Source: Artocarpus heterophyllus (lineage: Eukaryota > Streptophyta > Magnoliopsida > Rosales > Moraceae). From it: a stretch of 64,000 bases of DNA. The notes beneath the pieces are model-generated. The model was not told the origin of the DNA, did no database searches, and worked only from the letters and a program-made list of their open reading frames with translations. The stretch covers positions 4,657,501-4,721,500 of the forward strand of contig CM046337.1 of NCBI GenBank assembly GCA_025403435.1, written 5' to 3'. This document shows positions 1 through 13,422 of the stretch, piece by piece. Position 1 is the first letter of the stretch, and each line of letters starts with the position of its first letter. Made by a program: the position numbers and the translations under genes.

Positions 1-98
1 TCAAATTACATATGATTTGAACTCCGTTCCCAAATTCTTATTAATAATTTGTAAAAAAAAAAAAATAATGTATAAGAGAGAGTAATGTATTATATTAC

Positions 99-656
99 CA
101 TTGTCACGCCTTGCCATGAACATGCGCAAATGGGGGTCAATAGGCAAACCCATTTCTTCATACAGTGGATCATAACATTTGTTTCTGATTGGCACAGACC
201 TGTTTGCAGATTTTGAGCTTGTTATCATATTTCCATGACAATGACAAATTAAAAGTGGAAACTATCATTAGTTACGATGAAATAAAGTTATTAATAATTA
301 CCTTGAGCTTTGAGAGGTAGTAGGGTTATTGTTAAAGGAGTTCTGGCCTTCAGAAAACCAGCTGCCGAGCTGAAGACTAGGTGATGGTGGGAGATTATTG
401 TCACCTTGCCGAGCCATTTTCCTCTATATATACATATTCATGTAAAATATGAAAGTGTAAATCAATTAGACATTTCACATTAAGAGGTAGAAATATAATA
501 GTATGACACTTATATGTGGATAGGACAGCTAAAAAGAACTCTTGATCAGGAAAGGGAGAAAAAAAAAAAAAAATCTCACCTTGGGAGACCTCAGAGATGA
601 TTCTCCAGCTTCGAATTGGTTGTAGTTCACAAAGTTTCCATGACTTCCAAGCTGAA

Positions 657-690
<34 letters not shown>

Positions 691-3681
691 AAGAGAGATT
701 TATAGGCCATTAAGGAAATGTGTCTGAATCAAAAAGATATCAGTTTATGTTATAGCACTTTAAATTTTATGAGGGAAAATATTGTAAAGAAATAAGTTTG
801 AACTAATTTGAAGAAGTTTTTTTGTTCAAACTCATTTTTAAAATCATCATCATCATCATCAGCATCATCATCATCATTATTATTATTATTATTTTGCAGA
901 AGAAAGGCTAGTGTAGGGGAAAAAAAACCCCTCAAAGCACGATTATTTCTTTTGCAATATTACAATAAGATTTTTCACATTTTATTGCATACCTTGTTCT
1001 TGCTAATACTACTGGATGACAGACATTCAAATGAAAGAGGCAGGGATGATCCTGAGACATAGGGACCCATTCCCTGTAGAGGCGAAAACAAGTACTCAGA
1101 GAGGTTATAATAATAAGAAAGGAAAACTTCTATAAAGAACCAACCAGAAATATTTTGGTACATAATACCGGCTGATTTGGCATGTTTGGGACTTGAGCAT
1201 GGCTTGAGCTGCCAGCACCAGCGAAAAAGTTACTTGGTCCATTAATAGACTGATCCAGCAAACCCTGGAATTGAATTTCTTGTGTCCTGCAAAAGTGAAA
1301 AACTTTGCTAAAGGATATTCTAATTGCACATTAAGGCCTCGTTTTGGTAGGAGGAAAGAGGATGGAGGAGGGATAATGGAGAGAAGATTATTTGGTTTAA
1401 GATTTATACTTGTTTGGTAGGATGGATAAAAGAGAGAAGGGATTGGATTGAAGATTTAAAATTTTTTATGGGACTTTACTTTTGATACTCCCAAATTAAA
1501 AGGATCAGAAGACAGAATCTATACCAAACACAACAAGATCGAGAAAGGTCCTTCCCTTTCTCTCATTTTTCCTAGCTTAAATAATTTTAGTTGTAAAGCC
1601 AGAAAATCATTTACAATGAAAAAAAATGAAGGAAAGTTTTTATTAAATTGGGACTTAGTTATATATTGTTGAGGTGATATATTTTAATTATTAAATAGGG
1701 TATAGTTACAATTACTTTTATAAAATGAGGTCCCGCTCAATAAAACGTGGCTCCCCCACTTGGTTATATGTTGTAAAAACCCCGAAGTAATTAGCTAGTC
1801 ATGCTTCACAAACTTACTGTATCTACTAGATCAAGAAACGCTATTTCATTTCTTCCCATTTTCTTTTCCTCTTACCAAACACATCCAAAGACACGTAGGT
1901 TGTTCTAAAGAGTTTTATAAGACACTCAATTAGTACTAAAATACCATGAGCTAGAATGTAATAAAAAATACAAATGACATAAATAGGACCGTAAGGAACT
2001 AAATATACCCATTTGCAGTTGGAGGGCCATGCAAGGAAGTTTGGCTCTGGGGAGGCCAACTAGTCCATTGAGGCTTTCTGAATCCACCATCCCCTCTATC
2101 AGGCATTGTCTGTGTCAACAAAAGAAGAAAAAGGACAAAGCAAGTTAAAACAAGGCACAAAGTAAAAAAGATGAAAATATGACAAGCATGAAGGTAAGGA
2201 ACTATAAAGTTTTTAAATGAAATTCCCCAATTCATGTACTTGAGGGTCTTGCTGCAGAATCTGGGGTGGCACATGAACCCTAGACGAAGATTCCAAGCGG
2301 AATTCTGAAGGCAAGTTTGATATAGGAAGATGGTAAGGATTGATGGCCCCATGACCTTTCCCAAAGTTTTGCATTGCTTCATTGGCTGGGAAAATATAGC
2401 CGCCATGGTTCTCCATTCCCACTGGATGACACCTATTTTTGTGTGCATTGGAAAGTTTTCACAATGTTTAATAATATCACTAAAATTATAACAAATGCAC
2501 CAAATATAGTGAAAATTGCCATTATTTGTGTGTGTGGATCATATAAAACGCGCTTACGAAGAAGACTGCTGCCCAGCACGATTGCCAATTGGTGAAGGAA
2601 CAATCTGTCGATCATCATTTCCAACTAAAAAAATCACGTTTTGCGCGGACGGGATATCGCCATTTGTTGAAGAAAGACTTGGATGATTAGGATGCAACAA
2701 GCTCATGTGTTGCTCGGGGTTATCGAGTGAATGAATGCCTGCTTGTTGAGATGAATCCACCTGATAATATTTCAAAATTCGGTTACTCTTTTCTTCTTTT
2801 TTTTTTTTCTTTTTTTCCTTCTTGTATTTAAGTTCAAAAGCTAGTTATTGAATTTGACATAAAAATATGGGGAGCCCATGAAAATGATCATACTATAGTT
2901 GGAGGGAAGAACTCTCCCGATGTCCCTGCTGATGCTAGATTAGCCAGCGCTATATTTGCTCCTTGTTGGGCATGAGGTATGCTTATTGGACCACTTTGAA
3001 ACCTTTCTTGGTGTCTATGATATAGTGCACAAAAAAAAAAAAAAAAAAAAAAACCCAAAATCAGAATTCAGAGAGCAAGTTTCAGATGGAAGAAAAGAAA
3101 AGAAATAGTACTTTTCTTTGGTATGCACAACTTTTACATAGCAAATTGAAATTCCAATAGAGAAATTAAGCGTGCGAATTGATATACGTTATGAATTTCA
3201 TCAACTCTATGAGATTATATGATGCTATGTATAACTTAATTTAAGCTAGTTATGAAATGAGCTCCAACATTAACACGAAAAGAGACATTTTTTTACATGA
3301 ACTATAATGAAAGAATCTGCAGAGGAAACAAAACATACCCTTGAAGCGAAGGTGGCCTTGCTTGAATAGAAGTCACATTATTTGGCCCAAATTCGTTACT
3401 TTCATCCGAGGAAGAAGAGGATGACCCGCCTTTCAATTCTTGCTCCTCATTGTCCTGCGACTCAAAAATCGACTTACAAAATTCCTGTTTAGAGCAATGC
3501 TAGATAGTCCTATGACTATTTTTTTAGTTATGTGCCGATTATAATTTACACATATAATGGAGCTAACCCAGTTGGTGCTTTGAGCATCAGTATCAATAAT
3601 AAAAGTAGTTTAGATATTAAATACCTCGCTCTCAGCCTCATGTCGTGACTGCTCTAGCAAATCATCCGTTTCCATTGACAT
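99..3681 (-). CDS. Unrecognised low-complexity, probably nuclear protein (3' end outside window)
   Basis: Eleven coding exons can be placed on the minus strand with consistent GT/AG borders and phase: 3681-3625, 3454-3339, 3002-2894, 2760-2558, 2432-2240, 2109-2009, 1286-1169, 1073-993, 651-580, 423-302 and 217-99. Together they give about 430 residues. The start is the upstream ATG of an ATG-TCA-ATG pair. The N-terminus is acidic and is followed by a run of Ser and Glu/Asp; the rest is rich in Ser, Pro, Gln and Asn with no catalytic motif. The most conserved-looking block is in the last visible exon, ending GLPIDPHLRMFMARRDN. I do not recognise the family. Composition suggests a transcription co-regulator or other nuclear protein (inference). 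Intron 1591-1168 and its neighbours contain ordinary AT-rich repeat DNA. The gene continues to the left of base 1, so the C-terminus is missing here. Confidence 0.72.
843..890. repeat. CAT/ATT trinucleotide microsatellite
   Basis: An interrupted run of CAT units followed by ATT units lies in an intron of the minus-strand gene. It generates spurious poly-Ser and poly-Asp reading frames on the two strands. Confidence 0.85.
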
Positions 3682-3789
3682 ATCTCAGATCTGATGGCTT
3701 AAAATGAATCGCACTTTTTGAAGATGTTCCTAGAATGCAAATATTTACAGACCATCAGTTATTGTAGAAGAGAAACCCGGAGAAATAAT

Positions 3790-5190
3790 GACAAAGAATG
3801 AAAAACCAAACAAGACGAAAACAGAAGAATAAGAGGATTTTTTTACATGACATCTAACAAAAAAGTATCAAACAATGCATTTCGTAACATCTAAAACGCG
3901 AGAAAAAAGTTGTAAATTTATGACATTTTTCATGAACCACAAAAAAACAACCTTGTTGCCGGATCCAAATGAGAAAAACCTCAAATATTTTAGAACAGAT
4001 GATAATAATAAAAAAAAAAATCACGTATAGAAAGAAAGAATGGATGATATGGAATGATTCTTTGCCTGACTGAAAACGACTAAGGTGACAACTATTTTCT
4101 TACTTGTCGACGAAGTTATCCTCTATAGTGTTTGTTTTGCCAACAAATTCAATAATGGCAGAGATATCAAGTGGATTAAATAGAGCAAGATAAAGTTGTT
4201 CCAATTAATACCAACAAATAAAAAATAAAAATAAATACTTTTCATATATCTCGGATTTTGTTCCTCACCAATGAGAATCCAATATAGATTTGTTTTGATC
4301 CTCGCAAATTTATGGTTACAATGAGTAATATTGTAGAACCAAGTAATGCATGCTTTACAAATGTCTATAGAAACCCAAGTGGCTTTTCTCAACCTCTAAC
4401 TTTCAATATATTAGAGAAAGTCAGATTTCAAATTTTTTGCGAACTTCCCACTGTTTTTCATGCATAATATGGTAAGTTTTTCAAAATTTTTTTGTTTATC
4501 TACCTAAAAAACCAAGAAAAACAATGGATTCTAGTTGGATTTTTTATTATCTTTTTTCCTTTTTCCTGCGTGTGTAACAAACTTAGCAAAGAGGGATTTG
4601 GTCAAATTTCATTATGGGAAATGTTTTTGTGATTTCAATGGTGTGAAACAACCTTGGATACGCAATTATGCACATACTAAGAATGGATATAGAAATGCTA
4701 AAATGCAATTTTTTTACCTAATAAATAAAGTTTTTTTTGACATACCTTTTCGAATATGCGCATTTTCTTTTGATGAATTTCAATTTTTGGCCTTTTTTTC
4801 CACAACACATTAATGGATGTGTCCTTGGCCAATGGCTGATTTGCTTTCTCGGTGGCATCCTTAGACATTATCGCTTTCTAAAGAATAAGATAAGAACAAA
4901 AAATATATAAAATCAATCAGAAATAATAGATATATAGCACTTGAAATTAAGTGAATAATATTCTTAGAATTATTTTGCAGCAAGATTTCCTAAAAAAAAT
5001 CAAAATTTTAAGTAGGCAAGAACAAATTAAAAGAAAGTATTCAAAACAACAATATTGATGAGAGAAATAGAGAAACAGTTATACCTATCTGATCGTTGAA
5101 TTGAGTTAATAATTCTCAATAAAAGCAAACATAGAATATAAATTAATTCAAAAACGACAATCATACAAAATATAGAGAGACGCATACTTT
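3790..5190. other. Intergenic, AT-rich, no gene seen
   Basis: Upstream of the unrecognised minus-strand gene. The open frames here (for example 4123-4392 and 4535-4813) have no recognisable domains and a composition expected of AT-rich non-coding DNA. Confidence 0.6.
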
Positions 5191-6540
5191 ATATGGTTCG
5201 ACAATTTGTCTACTGTAAATTTACAGTGACAAAAATCAATAATGACCCATTAACCTAAATCTTTATTTGTCTTAATGAAGAACATCTTTTTAAACCCTTA
5301 TAGATTTCTGGAAAAAAAAATCTGATACATGATCAAAAGAATATAATTCAAAAAACAATTTATAAAAGATATGGGTGCAAAAGTTTTTTCAAGTTCGACA
5401 ATTTGCCTACATCCACGTCAAAAAGATAATGAAATAATCCCCTAAGCAAAAATAGAAAATATCATTACACTCTTTAATCATTCAATATTAAATTGTAGGG
5501 TTCAATTCCTCAAAAAAAATGTAGGGTTCAGGGAAAAAAAAAAGAAGAAGAAGAGTGGATCAAGGTAAGAAATTTGAAAAGAAAGCAAATTCAAATAACA
5601 ATTGCAAACAAAAGATAGAGTCACATAAATTTTATGATGTTGGACAATTTATCATCACATCCAGAAAGACAATAATTAATTCACAAAGCGCATGGACTGG
5701 AAAATCTTATTACGTCCTTCACGTGATGAATGGAATTCAAGATTTACTAAGGGGTGTTTGGCAGTGGTGGGAACCACTCAGTTCCTACCACAATCTCAGT
5801 TATGAACAGTGCAAAGTTCTTATATGCTACAGTAACAATAAAAAAATATACTACAATGTAAAAATCTCACGTGCTATAGTAAAAGTGGTTCCCACAACTT
5901 TTCCAAACACCCTATAAGAAAATTATTTCAAAGAACATGAAAAAAAGTTATCAAAGAACAATTACATTTTAATCTTTAATCTTTCACCAGGTCGATAATT
6001 TACCAATGTCTATGGTGGAAAGATGACAATTTAATCTGTTAAAAAAAACCTAAGAATCTATCATACTCTTTAATCGCGAATATTGGTTTCAAAAATTCCT
6101 GAAAGAATAAACATAGAAAAGAAAAACAATTCAAAGAAAAATTGCTAGAAAAAAGAGGCAGAAAATCTTTACAGAGTACAATTATCTTGATCAAGTCAAG
6201 AGCCGAAAAAAATATTATTATCAGATTAATTAGAATTTCCAAGAAAAATTATTATCCTTACACGTCTCGATTATTCACCTACATCTATGACGAAAGGATA
6301 AAGATATAATTTGTTAAGAAAAATCAATAGATCTTATCACACACTTTAATCGATATTGGATTCAAGGATTCCCAGGAAAATTAGATTAGGCAATTCAAAA
6401 AATTACAATAATTCAAAAAATTACAGAGCAAATAGTTGTTGGAGTTCGACAATTTGCCTACATATTCTACCAAAGAAAGATAATCCACTAATTGATGAAT
6501 TATATTTTCTCTTCTAAATTCCAAAAAACCCAATGCACCA
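5190..6540. repeat. Degenerate tandem array, left part
   Basis: The phrase TTCGACAATTTGCCTAC or a decayed form recurs at about 5197, 5394, 5640, 5992, 6265 and 6445. Each copy is followed by a block resembling 'CTTATTACACTCTTTAATCG...ATTGG(A)TTCAA'. Spacing is 197, 246, 188 (after removing an inserted MITE), 273 and 180 bases. The same units continue at 19395-20215, on the far side of the LTR element. I do not recognise the family. Confidence 0.75.
5751..5914. mobile_element. Short TIR element (MITE, PIF/Harbinger-like)
   Basis: The ends are inverted repeats: GGGGTGTTTGGCAGT.GTGGGAACCA on the left and TGGTTCCCAC...CCAAACACCCTA on the right. A TAA trinucleotide flanks both sides (5748-5750 and 5915-5917), as expected for PIF/Harbinger target duplication. 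It sits inside one unit of the degenerate tandem array, so it is younger than the array. No transposase is encoded. Confidence 0.65.
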
Positions 6541-6829
6541 AAGAATTGCTCAAATATTCACTTTTCATAGTAGCCTTTTGATAATTTTCTTTTGAAGTTG
6601 ATTAAAAAAAATGATAAAAAATGTTGTGCTATCAATATAAACGTCAAGAACGGTGTATTGCCGATGTAAACGTCAAGGATGGTGGGCTATCAATATGAAT
6701 GCTAAAAGGAAGGGGGAAAGATTAGAAACTATAAATGCCCCACTCCCTTTAGTTATTTAGCATCCTAAGGAGAAGAGAAAATCTCTTAAGCATGTAGAAT
6801 ATTGTGGGGGCATTTAGCTCCTTAATATG

Positions 6830-7464
6830 TGTTGAGGGTGAGCTCGGCGCCACCGTCAAGAAAATAAACTTCGGTGGTCGGCTAATGAGCTCGGCAGAAC
6901 ACCAGCAAGCTTGCTATCGGCCCCCGATGCGTCATACACCTTTTCGAGGTGCCTCCCAGGCATCCAAGGCTACGCCCCAAGTAGGTTGCCACTTCGGTAT
7001 ATACAGTAGCTCGGGTTGGTCCAATCTTACTCGCAAGCAGGCTGTTACTCGCCATTATAGGCCAGCACAAGGCAGATAACTCGCCGTCCGATGGAGTTCA
7101 ATCCGTTGGACGAGGGGCGCGACACTTGTCAATTACTGCCTGACACGTCTTGATGTGACACCCGGCTAGTGGGTGAAACTCGTCTTACACCCGATCTAAG
7201 TGGTGGCCTATAAATAGGATGCATTTATGGCATTCTAGAGAGAGACTTCTTCTTTACACCTAACTAGCTGCCGATCTCTACCGAGCAACCCCTGCCTTGA
7301 GCATCGGAGAGCCCTTGTCTGTTAACCCACTTTTCTATTTTCTCCGAAGCATCCCTCCTCTTGCAGGTGTGTCCGCCCGGGCAAAGGCGAATCCAAGGAG
7401 AGGTCAGACCGTGCGCAGCCGCATGGAGTGTTGATCCGACACCGGATCACGGTAAGCATCAATA
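6830..7464 (+). repeat. 5' LTR of Tat element
   Basis: 635 bases, TG...TA ends (the 3' copy ends CA). It contains a clear TATA box CTATAAATAG at 7208-7217, the likely sense promoter. It shares sequence with the 3' LTR and the solo LTR at 40245-40883. Confidence 0.93.
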
Positions 7465-7485
7465 TTTTGGCACTAGGAGGAGGGC
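7465..7485 (+). promoter_or_regulatory. Probable primer-binding site of Tat element
   Basis: TTTTGGCACTAGGAGG directly follows the 5' LTR. Many Tat and Athila elements begin their interior with TTGGCGCC-like sequence matching a tRNA 3' end. Here it is degenerate, and the priming tRNA cannot be assigned. Confidence 0.5.
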
Positions 7486-7533
7486 GCCTACGCCTTCACC
7501 CAAACCTTAGCTACATCACCTCTAACGCCCGAG

Positions 7534-8870
7534 ATGACGACTCGAGGAAACGTCAGAGACGATACAACCCAACAGGAGGGGTCAGACGATGTAAGAAATA
7601 GGCAACCAAACATAGGTAGGCCTAGGGGACGTCCCCAGACCACGAGGTCCCGGTATGGGGGGCAAGGAAGCACGGCCAGGGCTGAGCCAGCAGATGCCTC
7701 GGCCGCTCAGGACCTGATCTGGGAACTCACGAACGTAGTGCGGATCCTAACGCAACAGCTCGCGCAGCAGGCTCAGCGCCAAGCTGCACCAGCTCTGCCA
7801 CCCTCAGCCCAGGTTGACCAGGCTAGAGGTCGGATAGAGCGAAGTGCAGCCGACCTTGAAGAAGCCCACTCTGAGCAGTCTGGAGGATCCATCCGTGGAA
7901 TCTCGGCCAATAATAGGTTGGTCCAGGAAGGTTGTCTTGGACGCTAAGCAGCTCGTGCTCCCTCGCCACAAGGTTCTAGAGCCTCGGTATTTGACCGGCT
8001 CGAGTCTCAAGGAGCAAACCAAAACCGCCAGCCGAGAGCTGGAGACCGTGTTGAGGGCGGAGTACCCTATAGGGTCAAACTACCCGAAGACACTAACAGC
8101 TGCCAGTTTCGGGCACTGCAGCGCCAAATCGACGAGATTCAAAATTGTTGATTTGGCCTAGACGAGACAGAAGCTCAAGACCCACCTTTCCCGGATAGCA
8201 TAATGCGGGCCCCTATGCCACCAAAGTTCAAGGTACCACAGATCAAGTCCTACGACGGGACGACAGACGCTGATGAGCATGTCGAACTCTTCCGGGGGCA
8301 CATGCTACTGCAGAACGCCAGCGACGCGGCGATGTGTAAAGCTTTTTCACTCACGCTTATGGGCCCTGCTTGGCAGTGGTTTCGACGACTCAAACCCGGA
8401 TCAATTTCTTCCTTTCGGCAGCTGGCTGACGCCTTCTCTTTGGCATTTTCCACAACCAAAACACGGAGGAAAGAAATAACACCTATATGCTGTCAAGCAG
8501 GGAGACGACAGCGTAAGGGATTACATTAACCGGTTTACCCGGGCAGCTCTCGAGGTCAAGCACGTCGAAGACGAGACCCTCAAACACATTTTTGTAGGGG
8601 GTCTCCGAGATGAAAAGCTGACCTGGTCTCTGGCCTTTGAGCAGCCGAGCACGTTTTCCCAAATGCTCGGATATGCCCAGAGACATGCTGACACTGCCGA
8701 ATATATGGAAAGCCGTCCGGAAGAAGCTGGCCCGAGCAGAACGAAGAAGGATAAGAAGCAGAAGAAAGCGCCGAAACAGAGCAGTGCTGAGTAGAGCAAG
8801 AAGTAGAAAAAAGAGAAAACCGAGAAGCCAAAGGGGCCGACCGAAAAGTTCCAAAGCTACACACCGTTAG
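7534..8870 (+). pseudogene. Tat element gag, frameshifted
   Basis: The reading begins at ATG 7534 with a basic, Gln/Ala-rich N-terminus, breaks near 7850-7950, and resumes at 8203. There a retrotransposon gag domain is recognisable (phrases FKVPQIKSYDG, GPAWQWFRRL, SFRQLADAF). The frame shifts again near 8450 and continues as DYINRFTRAALEVKH and VGGLRDEKLTWSLAFEQPS to a stop near 8795. The capsid-like core is therefore readable only across several frames. A degenerate zinc knuckle follows in the next ORF. Confidence 0.85.
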
Positions 8871-8950
8871 TGGCAACCATCGATGAGGTGCTCGCCTAGG
8901 TTAGTGGCAAGAATTTCCTAACACCACCACCCAAGCTTCGAGGGAGCAAG

Positions 8951-9829
8951 GTGAAGCGAAATCAGTCGAGGTTTTACGAGTTCCATAAGGATGTGGGGCA
9001 CAGTACACGGGAATGCATCCAACTGAAGGACCAAATAGAAAGACTAGCCCGAGAAGGTCATTTACAGGAATTTGTTGAGCGAGTTATAACCACGAGGTCT
9101 ACCTCAGAAAGGAATGATTTGTCGAGCCGAGACGTACAGAACCGTCCTAAAACCGACGCTAGGAACACCTTGGATCCCCCGAATATTGTTCATATGATAT
9201 TCGACAGGCCTGTTACCGGGGACACGTCGAGTGGGCGGCGATCGTATGTTAGAGAAGCTCGACGGATCGAGCAGGGTGAATTCATAAACATATCCGAGCA
9301 CATCAACAAGGTATGTCGCAAAGAAGACACCTCAATCACATTTACCGAGGAGGAAGCAGATCGATTAATGCACCCCCACAACGATGCCCTGGTGTACGAA
9401 CTGTCCATCGCCAACAACGTAGTACAGCGTGTCCTAATCGACAATAACAGTTCAGCCGACATCCTCTTCAAGCAAGCTTTTGACAGATTGAGGATAAGCA
9501 ACACCCCTCTGGTCCCGGTTCGGACCCCGCTTTATGGCTTCGCGGGGGAATGTGTCCGAGCTATTGGAAAGGTTGGTTTGCCCATGACCTTCGGAGAAGG
9601 AGCAGCTCGGGTCACTCGGGTTGTTGACTTTTTAGTCGTCGATAAACCATCGCAGTATAACATCATCATCGGCCAACCAACGCTGAACGCTTTGAAGGCC
9701 ATAGTGTCTACATATCACCTGGCCATGAAGTTCCCGACAGATGGCGGTGTTAGAGTGATCCGCTCATCCCAGGTGGATTCCCGAGCTTATTACGCCAATG
9801 CCGTGAGAGCAGCGTCAGCTCTCCACTAA
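8951..9829 (+). pseudogene. Tat element nucleocapsid remnant plus aspartic protease
   Basis: An open 292-residue stretch. Near the start RFYEFHKDVGHSTREC is a gag-type zinc knuckle whose first Cys has become Tyr. The retropepsin-like domain covers roughly residues 145-275. Its active-site loop reads LIDNNSSADIL where D-(T/N)-G-S-S is expected, so the catalytic Gly is lost. The region ends at a TAA immediately before the reverse transcriptase. This is the longest unbroken stretch of the decayed gag-pol. Confidence 0.85.
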
Positions 9830-9859
9830 GGCGTCTCGGCCATCTATTCGGTTGACGAA

Positions 9860-12800
9860 TTGGACCTCTCTACCGACTCGACACCCATGATGCTGGCAGA
9901 CTTAGACCCCAGATTGCCTGAGGAAGAGGTAAGAGTCACTCCGGTCGAAGACTTGGTGCTGTTCTTTCTAGACTCTGAAAGGCCTGAACGCACTGTCCAA
10001 CTCGGATCACAGCTGAGACCTGAGATCCGGGCCGACCTGAAAAGGCTCCTTACCGAATACCGAGACGTTTTTGCATGGTCTCATGAGGACATGCCTGGCA
10101 TTGACCCAAGCATCATTAGCTATCGACTCAACGTCCAACCTAGCCACAGGCTGGTGATACAGAAAAGGAAGGCTTTTAACTCGGAGTGGTACGCTGCAAT
10201 AAATGAGGAAGTCCAGAAACTCCTCAAGGCCAGATTCATCAGAGAAGTTAAATACCCGGAATGGTTAGCAAATTTTGTCCTCGTCAAAAAGGCGAACGGC
10301 AAATGGCGGGTCTGCATTGACTACACCGATCTCAACAAGGCCTGCCCAAAGGATTGCTTTCCACTTCCCCGGATAGATCAGCTCGTCAATGCCACTGTCG
10401 GCCATGAGCTTCTGAGCTTTATGGACACGTACTCTGGGTACAATCAGATAAAGATGGCCGAGGAAGACCAGGCGAAAATGGCCTTCGTTACCGACTAGGG
10501 ATTATACTGCTACGTGGTAATGCCTTTTGGCCTGAAGAACGCTGGGGCTACATACCAACGCCTCGTCAATAAGATGTTTGCTCAGCTGATCGGGAAAACG
10601 ATGGAGGTCTACGTGGACGACATGCTGTAAAATCAATCCAAGCAGAAGACCACATGGCCGATATCCGAGCAAGCTTCGACATTCTTCGTGAGTATGGGAT
10701 GAAACTCAACCCGACGAAGTGTGCCTTCGGTGTCAGCTCGGGTAAATTCCTCGAATTTTTGGTTAATTGGAGAGGCATCGAGGTCAACCTGGCAAAGGCC
10801 CAAGCGATTATTGATATGCATTTTCTTCGGACAACAAAAGACGTACAACGGCTCACTGGCATGGTGGCAGCTCTGTCAAGGTTTGTCTCTCGGGCTACCG
10901 ACAAGTGCCACCTATTTTTTAAGGCACTTAAGGGGAGGTTTGAGTGGAGCAGGGAGTGTGAGGAAGCTTTCCAAGGCCTGAAGACCTACTTAGCTACACC
11001 CCCGCTCATGTCCAAACCTTTGCCCGGCGAAGCTTTAACTGCGTATTTAGCCGTGTCAGAGAGAGCCGATAGCTCGGTCTTAGTTCGAGATGAGGACGGA
11101 GTTCAAAGGCCCGTTTACTACACAAGCCACGCATTCCAAGGCATCAAGGAGCGGTACCTGTCGTTGGAGAAGCTGGCTTTTGCTTTAATTACTTCGGTCT
11201 GAAAATTGTGTCCGTACTACTAAGGCCATACCATCAATGTCCCGACTAAATTTCCTCTTCGGCAGGTACTTCAGAGCCCAGAGATATCGGGCTGTATGAC
11301 CAAGTGGTCGGTAGAACTCGGCCAGTACGATGTGCATTTCATGCCGAGAACAGCCATCAAAGCTCAAGCCCTAGCGGATTTCATTGTTGAATTCATGGAT
11401 GCCGGACAAGCGACTCCACTTATTGAGAAGTCACCCATCAAAGTGCTCGATGCACCCAGCTGCAATGAGGACAGTCTTTCCCTAGAGTCGGACTAGAAAC
11501 TGCATGTCGACGGCTCTTCTTGCATCGACGGATCAGGCGCCGGGCTGATCTTAACCAGCCCAGACGGTTATAAGGTCATCTACGTCCTCCGATTTGACTT
11601 CAAGGCCTCCAACAATGAGGCAGAATACGAAGCCCTGCTGGCCGGGCTTCGGATTGCCCAAGATCTCGAGGTAAATCGCATCACCATCCACAACGACTCA
11701 ATGCTTGTGGTTCAGCAGGTCACTGGAGGGTTTCAGGCCCAAGCAGACTCCATGGCCGCATATTTGCAAGAAGTGAAACAACTACTCGGACAATTTAAGT
11801 CTTATTCTTTCAAGCAGATCCTCGGCTCAGAGAACGCGGAGGCCGACGCTGTTGCCCGACTAGCTTCCGGCTTGGGCAGAAGTGATTTAACTTCGGTCCC
11901 CATTGAAAGACTCATCGAGCCGAGTATCCTCAAGGAAGTTGTAAGCATAGCCAAAGAGCCCGAGACAACGTGGACGGACCCGATCATCCGATACCTAACC
12001 ACAACCGAATTACCCAACGACCGAGAAAAAGCAAGTCGGGTATGCAACAGTTTGGCCCGGTATTCGATGATCAGTGGAAGATTATACCGACGAGGCTACA
12101 CCACACCATGCCTGAGATGCTTGGATCCCGAAGAGGCCAAGTACCTAATAAGAGAGATCCACGAAAGACTATGCAGCAATCACTCCGGAGGATGCTCTTT
12201 GGCCCAAAAGTGCCTCCGACAGGGCTACTACTAGCCAACCATGCATTAGGACTGCGAAAATTTTGCTCAAAAATGTCTCAAATGCCAGCAATTTGCTAGA
12301 ATTCCTGGCTCTCACGCCGAGCCGCTCACTCTAGTGACTTCGACATGGCCATTTGCAAAGTGGGCCATCGACTTGATCAGACCCCTCCCTCTGGCCCGAT
12401 CATAATTCAAGTACTGCATCATGGCCATAGATTATCTTACCAAGTGGATCAAGGTTGAACCCTGTACCAACAAAACCGAAGCCAAGTGCACCAACTTCGT
12501 GTGGAAGAACATCATTTGCTGGTTCAGAATCCCGTACATGATTGTGACCTACAACGCGAAGCAGTTTGAATCTCTGGGTTTCCACGGCCTATGTGAGAGG
12601 CTCAACATTAGGAAGGTCTTCTCCTCCCCGAGCTACCCATAGAGTAATGGCCAGGTGGAGGCCGTGAACAAAACAATCAAAGACAACCTAAAGAAAAAAC
12701 TTGAGGGGCTTAAAGGTGCGTGGATTGACGAACTCCCACAAGTGCTCTGGGCATACCGAACAACTGCCTGGACAACGACTGGTGAAACACCGTTCTCCCT

Positions 12801-13199
12801 CATATACGGAGCAGAGGTTGTCATCCCAGCCGAGGTAGGGTTGCCTAGCTTCAAAATTGAACAGTACGAGGTGACACTGAATGCAGAGTTGATGATGACC
12901 GAGCTTGATCTACTAGAAGAAAAAAAAATCAAGCAGCGGTTCGTAACGCAGCTCGAAACTAGGTAGTAGCTCAGTATTACAACAAGAAAGTCCAGACCAA
13001 AAGTTTTAAGGTTGGAGACTTAGTACTGAAGAAGGTCACGGTTCAACAGCCTGGCCTCGGGTCCTTTGGTCCAAAGTGGAAAGGTCCGTTTAGAGTTGAA
13101 GACATCATACGATTAGGCACGTACATATTATCTGACATTGAAGGGAATCTGCTCAGACATCCTTGGAACACCGAGCTCCTAAAAAGATTCTTTTGTTAA
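9860..13199 (+). pseudogene. Tat element pol: RT, RNase H, second RNase H, integrase, with many breaks
   Basis: Reverse transcriptase runs about 9860-10900, with WRVCIDYTDLNKACPKD, MPFGLKNAGATYQRLVN and the catalytic YVDD near 10615. Ty3-type RNase H is about 11030-11440. A second RNase H with DGSS, NNEAEYEAL and DSMLV acidic residues is about 11500-11870. Integrase is about 12060-12970, with the HHCC zinc region near 12150-12300 and DDE core remnants near 12360-12680. Breaks visible: TAG at 10496, frameshift near 10628, TGA at 11200, TAG at 11494 and 12232, further stops near 12246 and 12404, TAG at 12640, and TAG near 12964. In the integrase core the second Asp position reads VTYNAKQF, so Asp is replaced by Tyr. 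Most stops fit C-to-T or G-to-A decay of Trp, Gln or Glu codons. Inactive. Confidence 0.92.
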
Positions 13200-13422
13200 A
13201 TTCAGAGCAAGAAACTCCTTTTTTGACCTCTAGCCAAAATTCTTTTGTAACTAGACCTACCAAATAAGACTAGAAAAATTCATGAACATATCACATTAAT
13301 GGAATATAACTTTCCTACACCATTCCACTTGAGCAATGTGTTTAAAAGAAATGTGGATCCAAAATGCCGTAACTCTAGCTCGGAGGACAAGACAATAACT
13401 CCCGACAAGGGAGAGTCATCCT

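Noticed and set aside
808..1062. Poly-Ser / poly-Asp frames
   Set aside because: They arise from a CAT/ATT microsatellite within an intron.
1330..1590. Possible MITE in an intron of the first gene (GTTTTGGTAGGAGG near 1341, ACCAAACAC near 1525)
   Set aside because: Ends are only loosely inverted and no target duplication was found.
5190..6540. CRISPR-like array
   Set aside because: Units are long, degenerate and irregular without uniform spacers, and the DNA is a plant nuclear genome.
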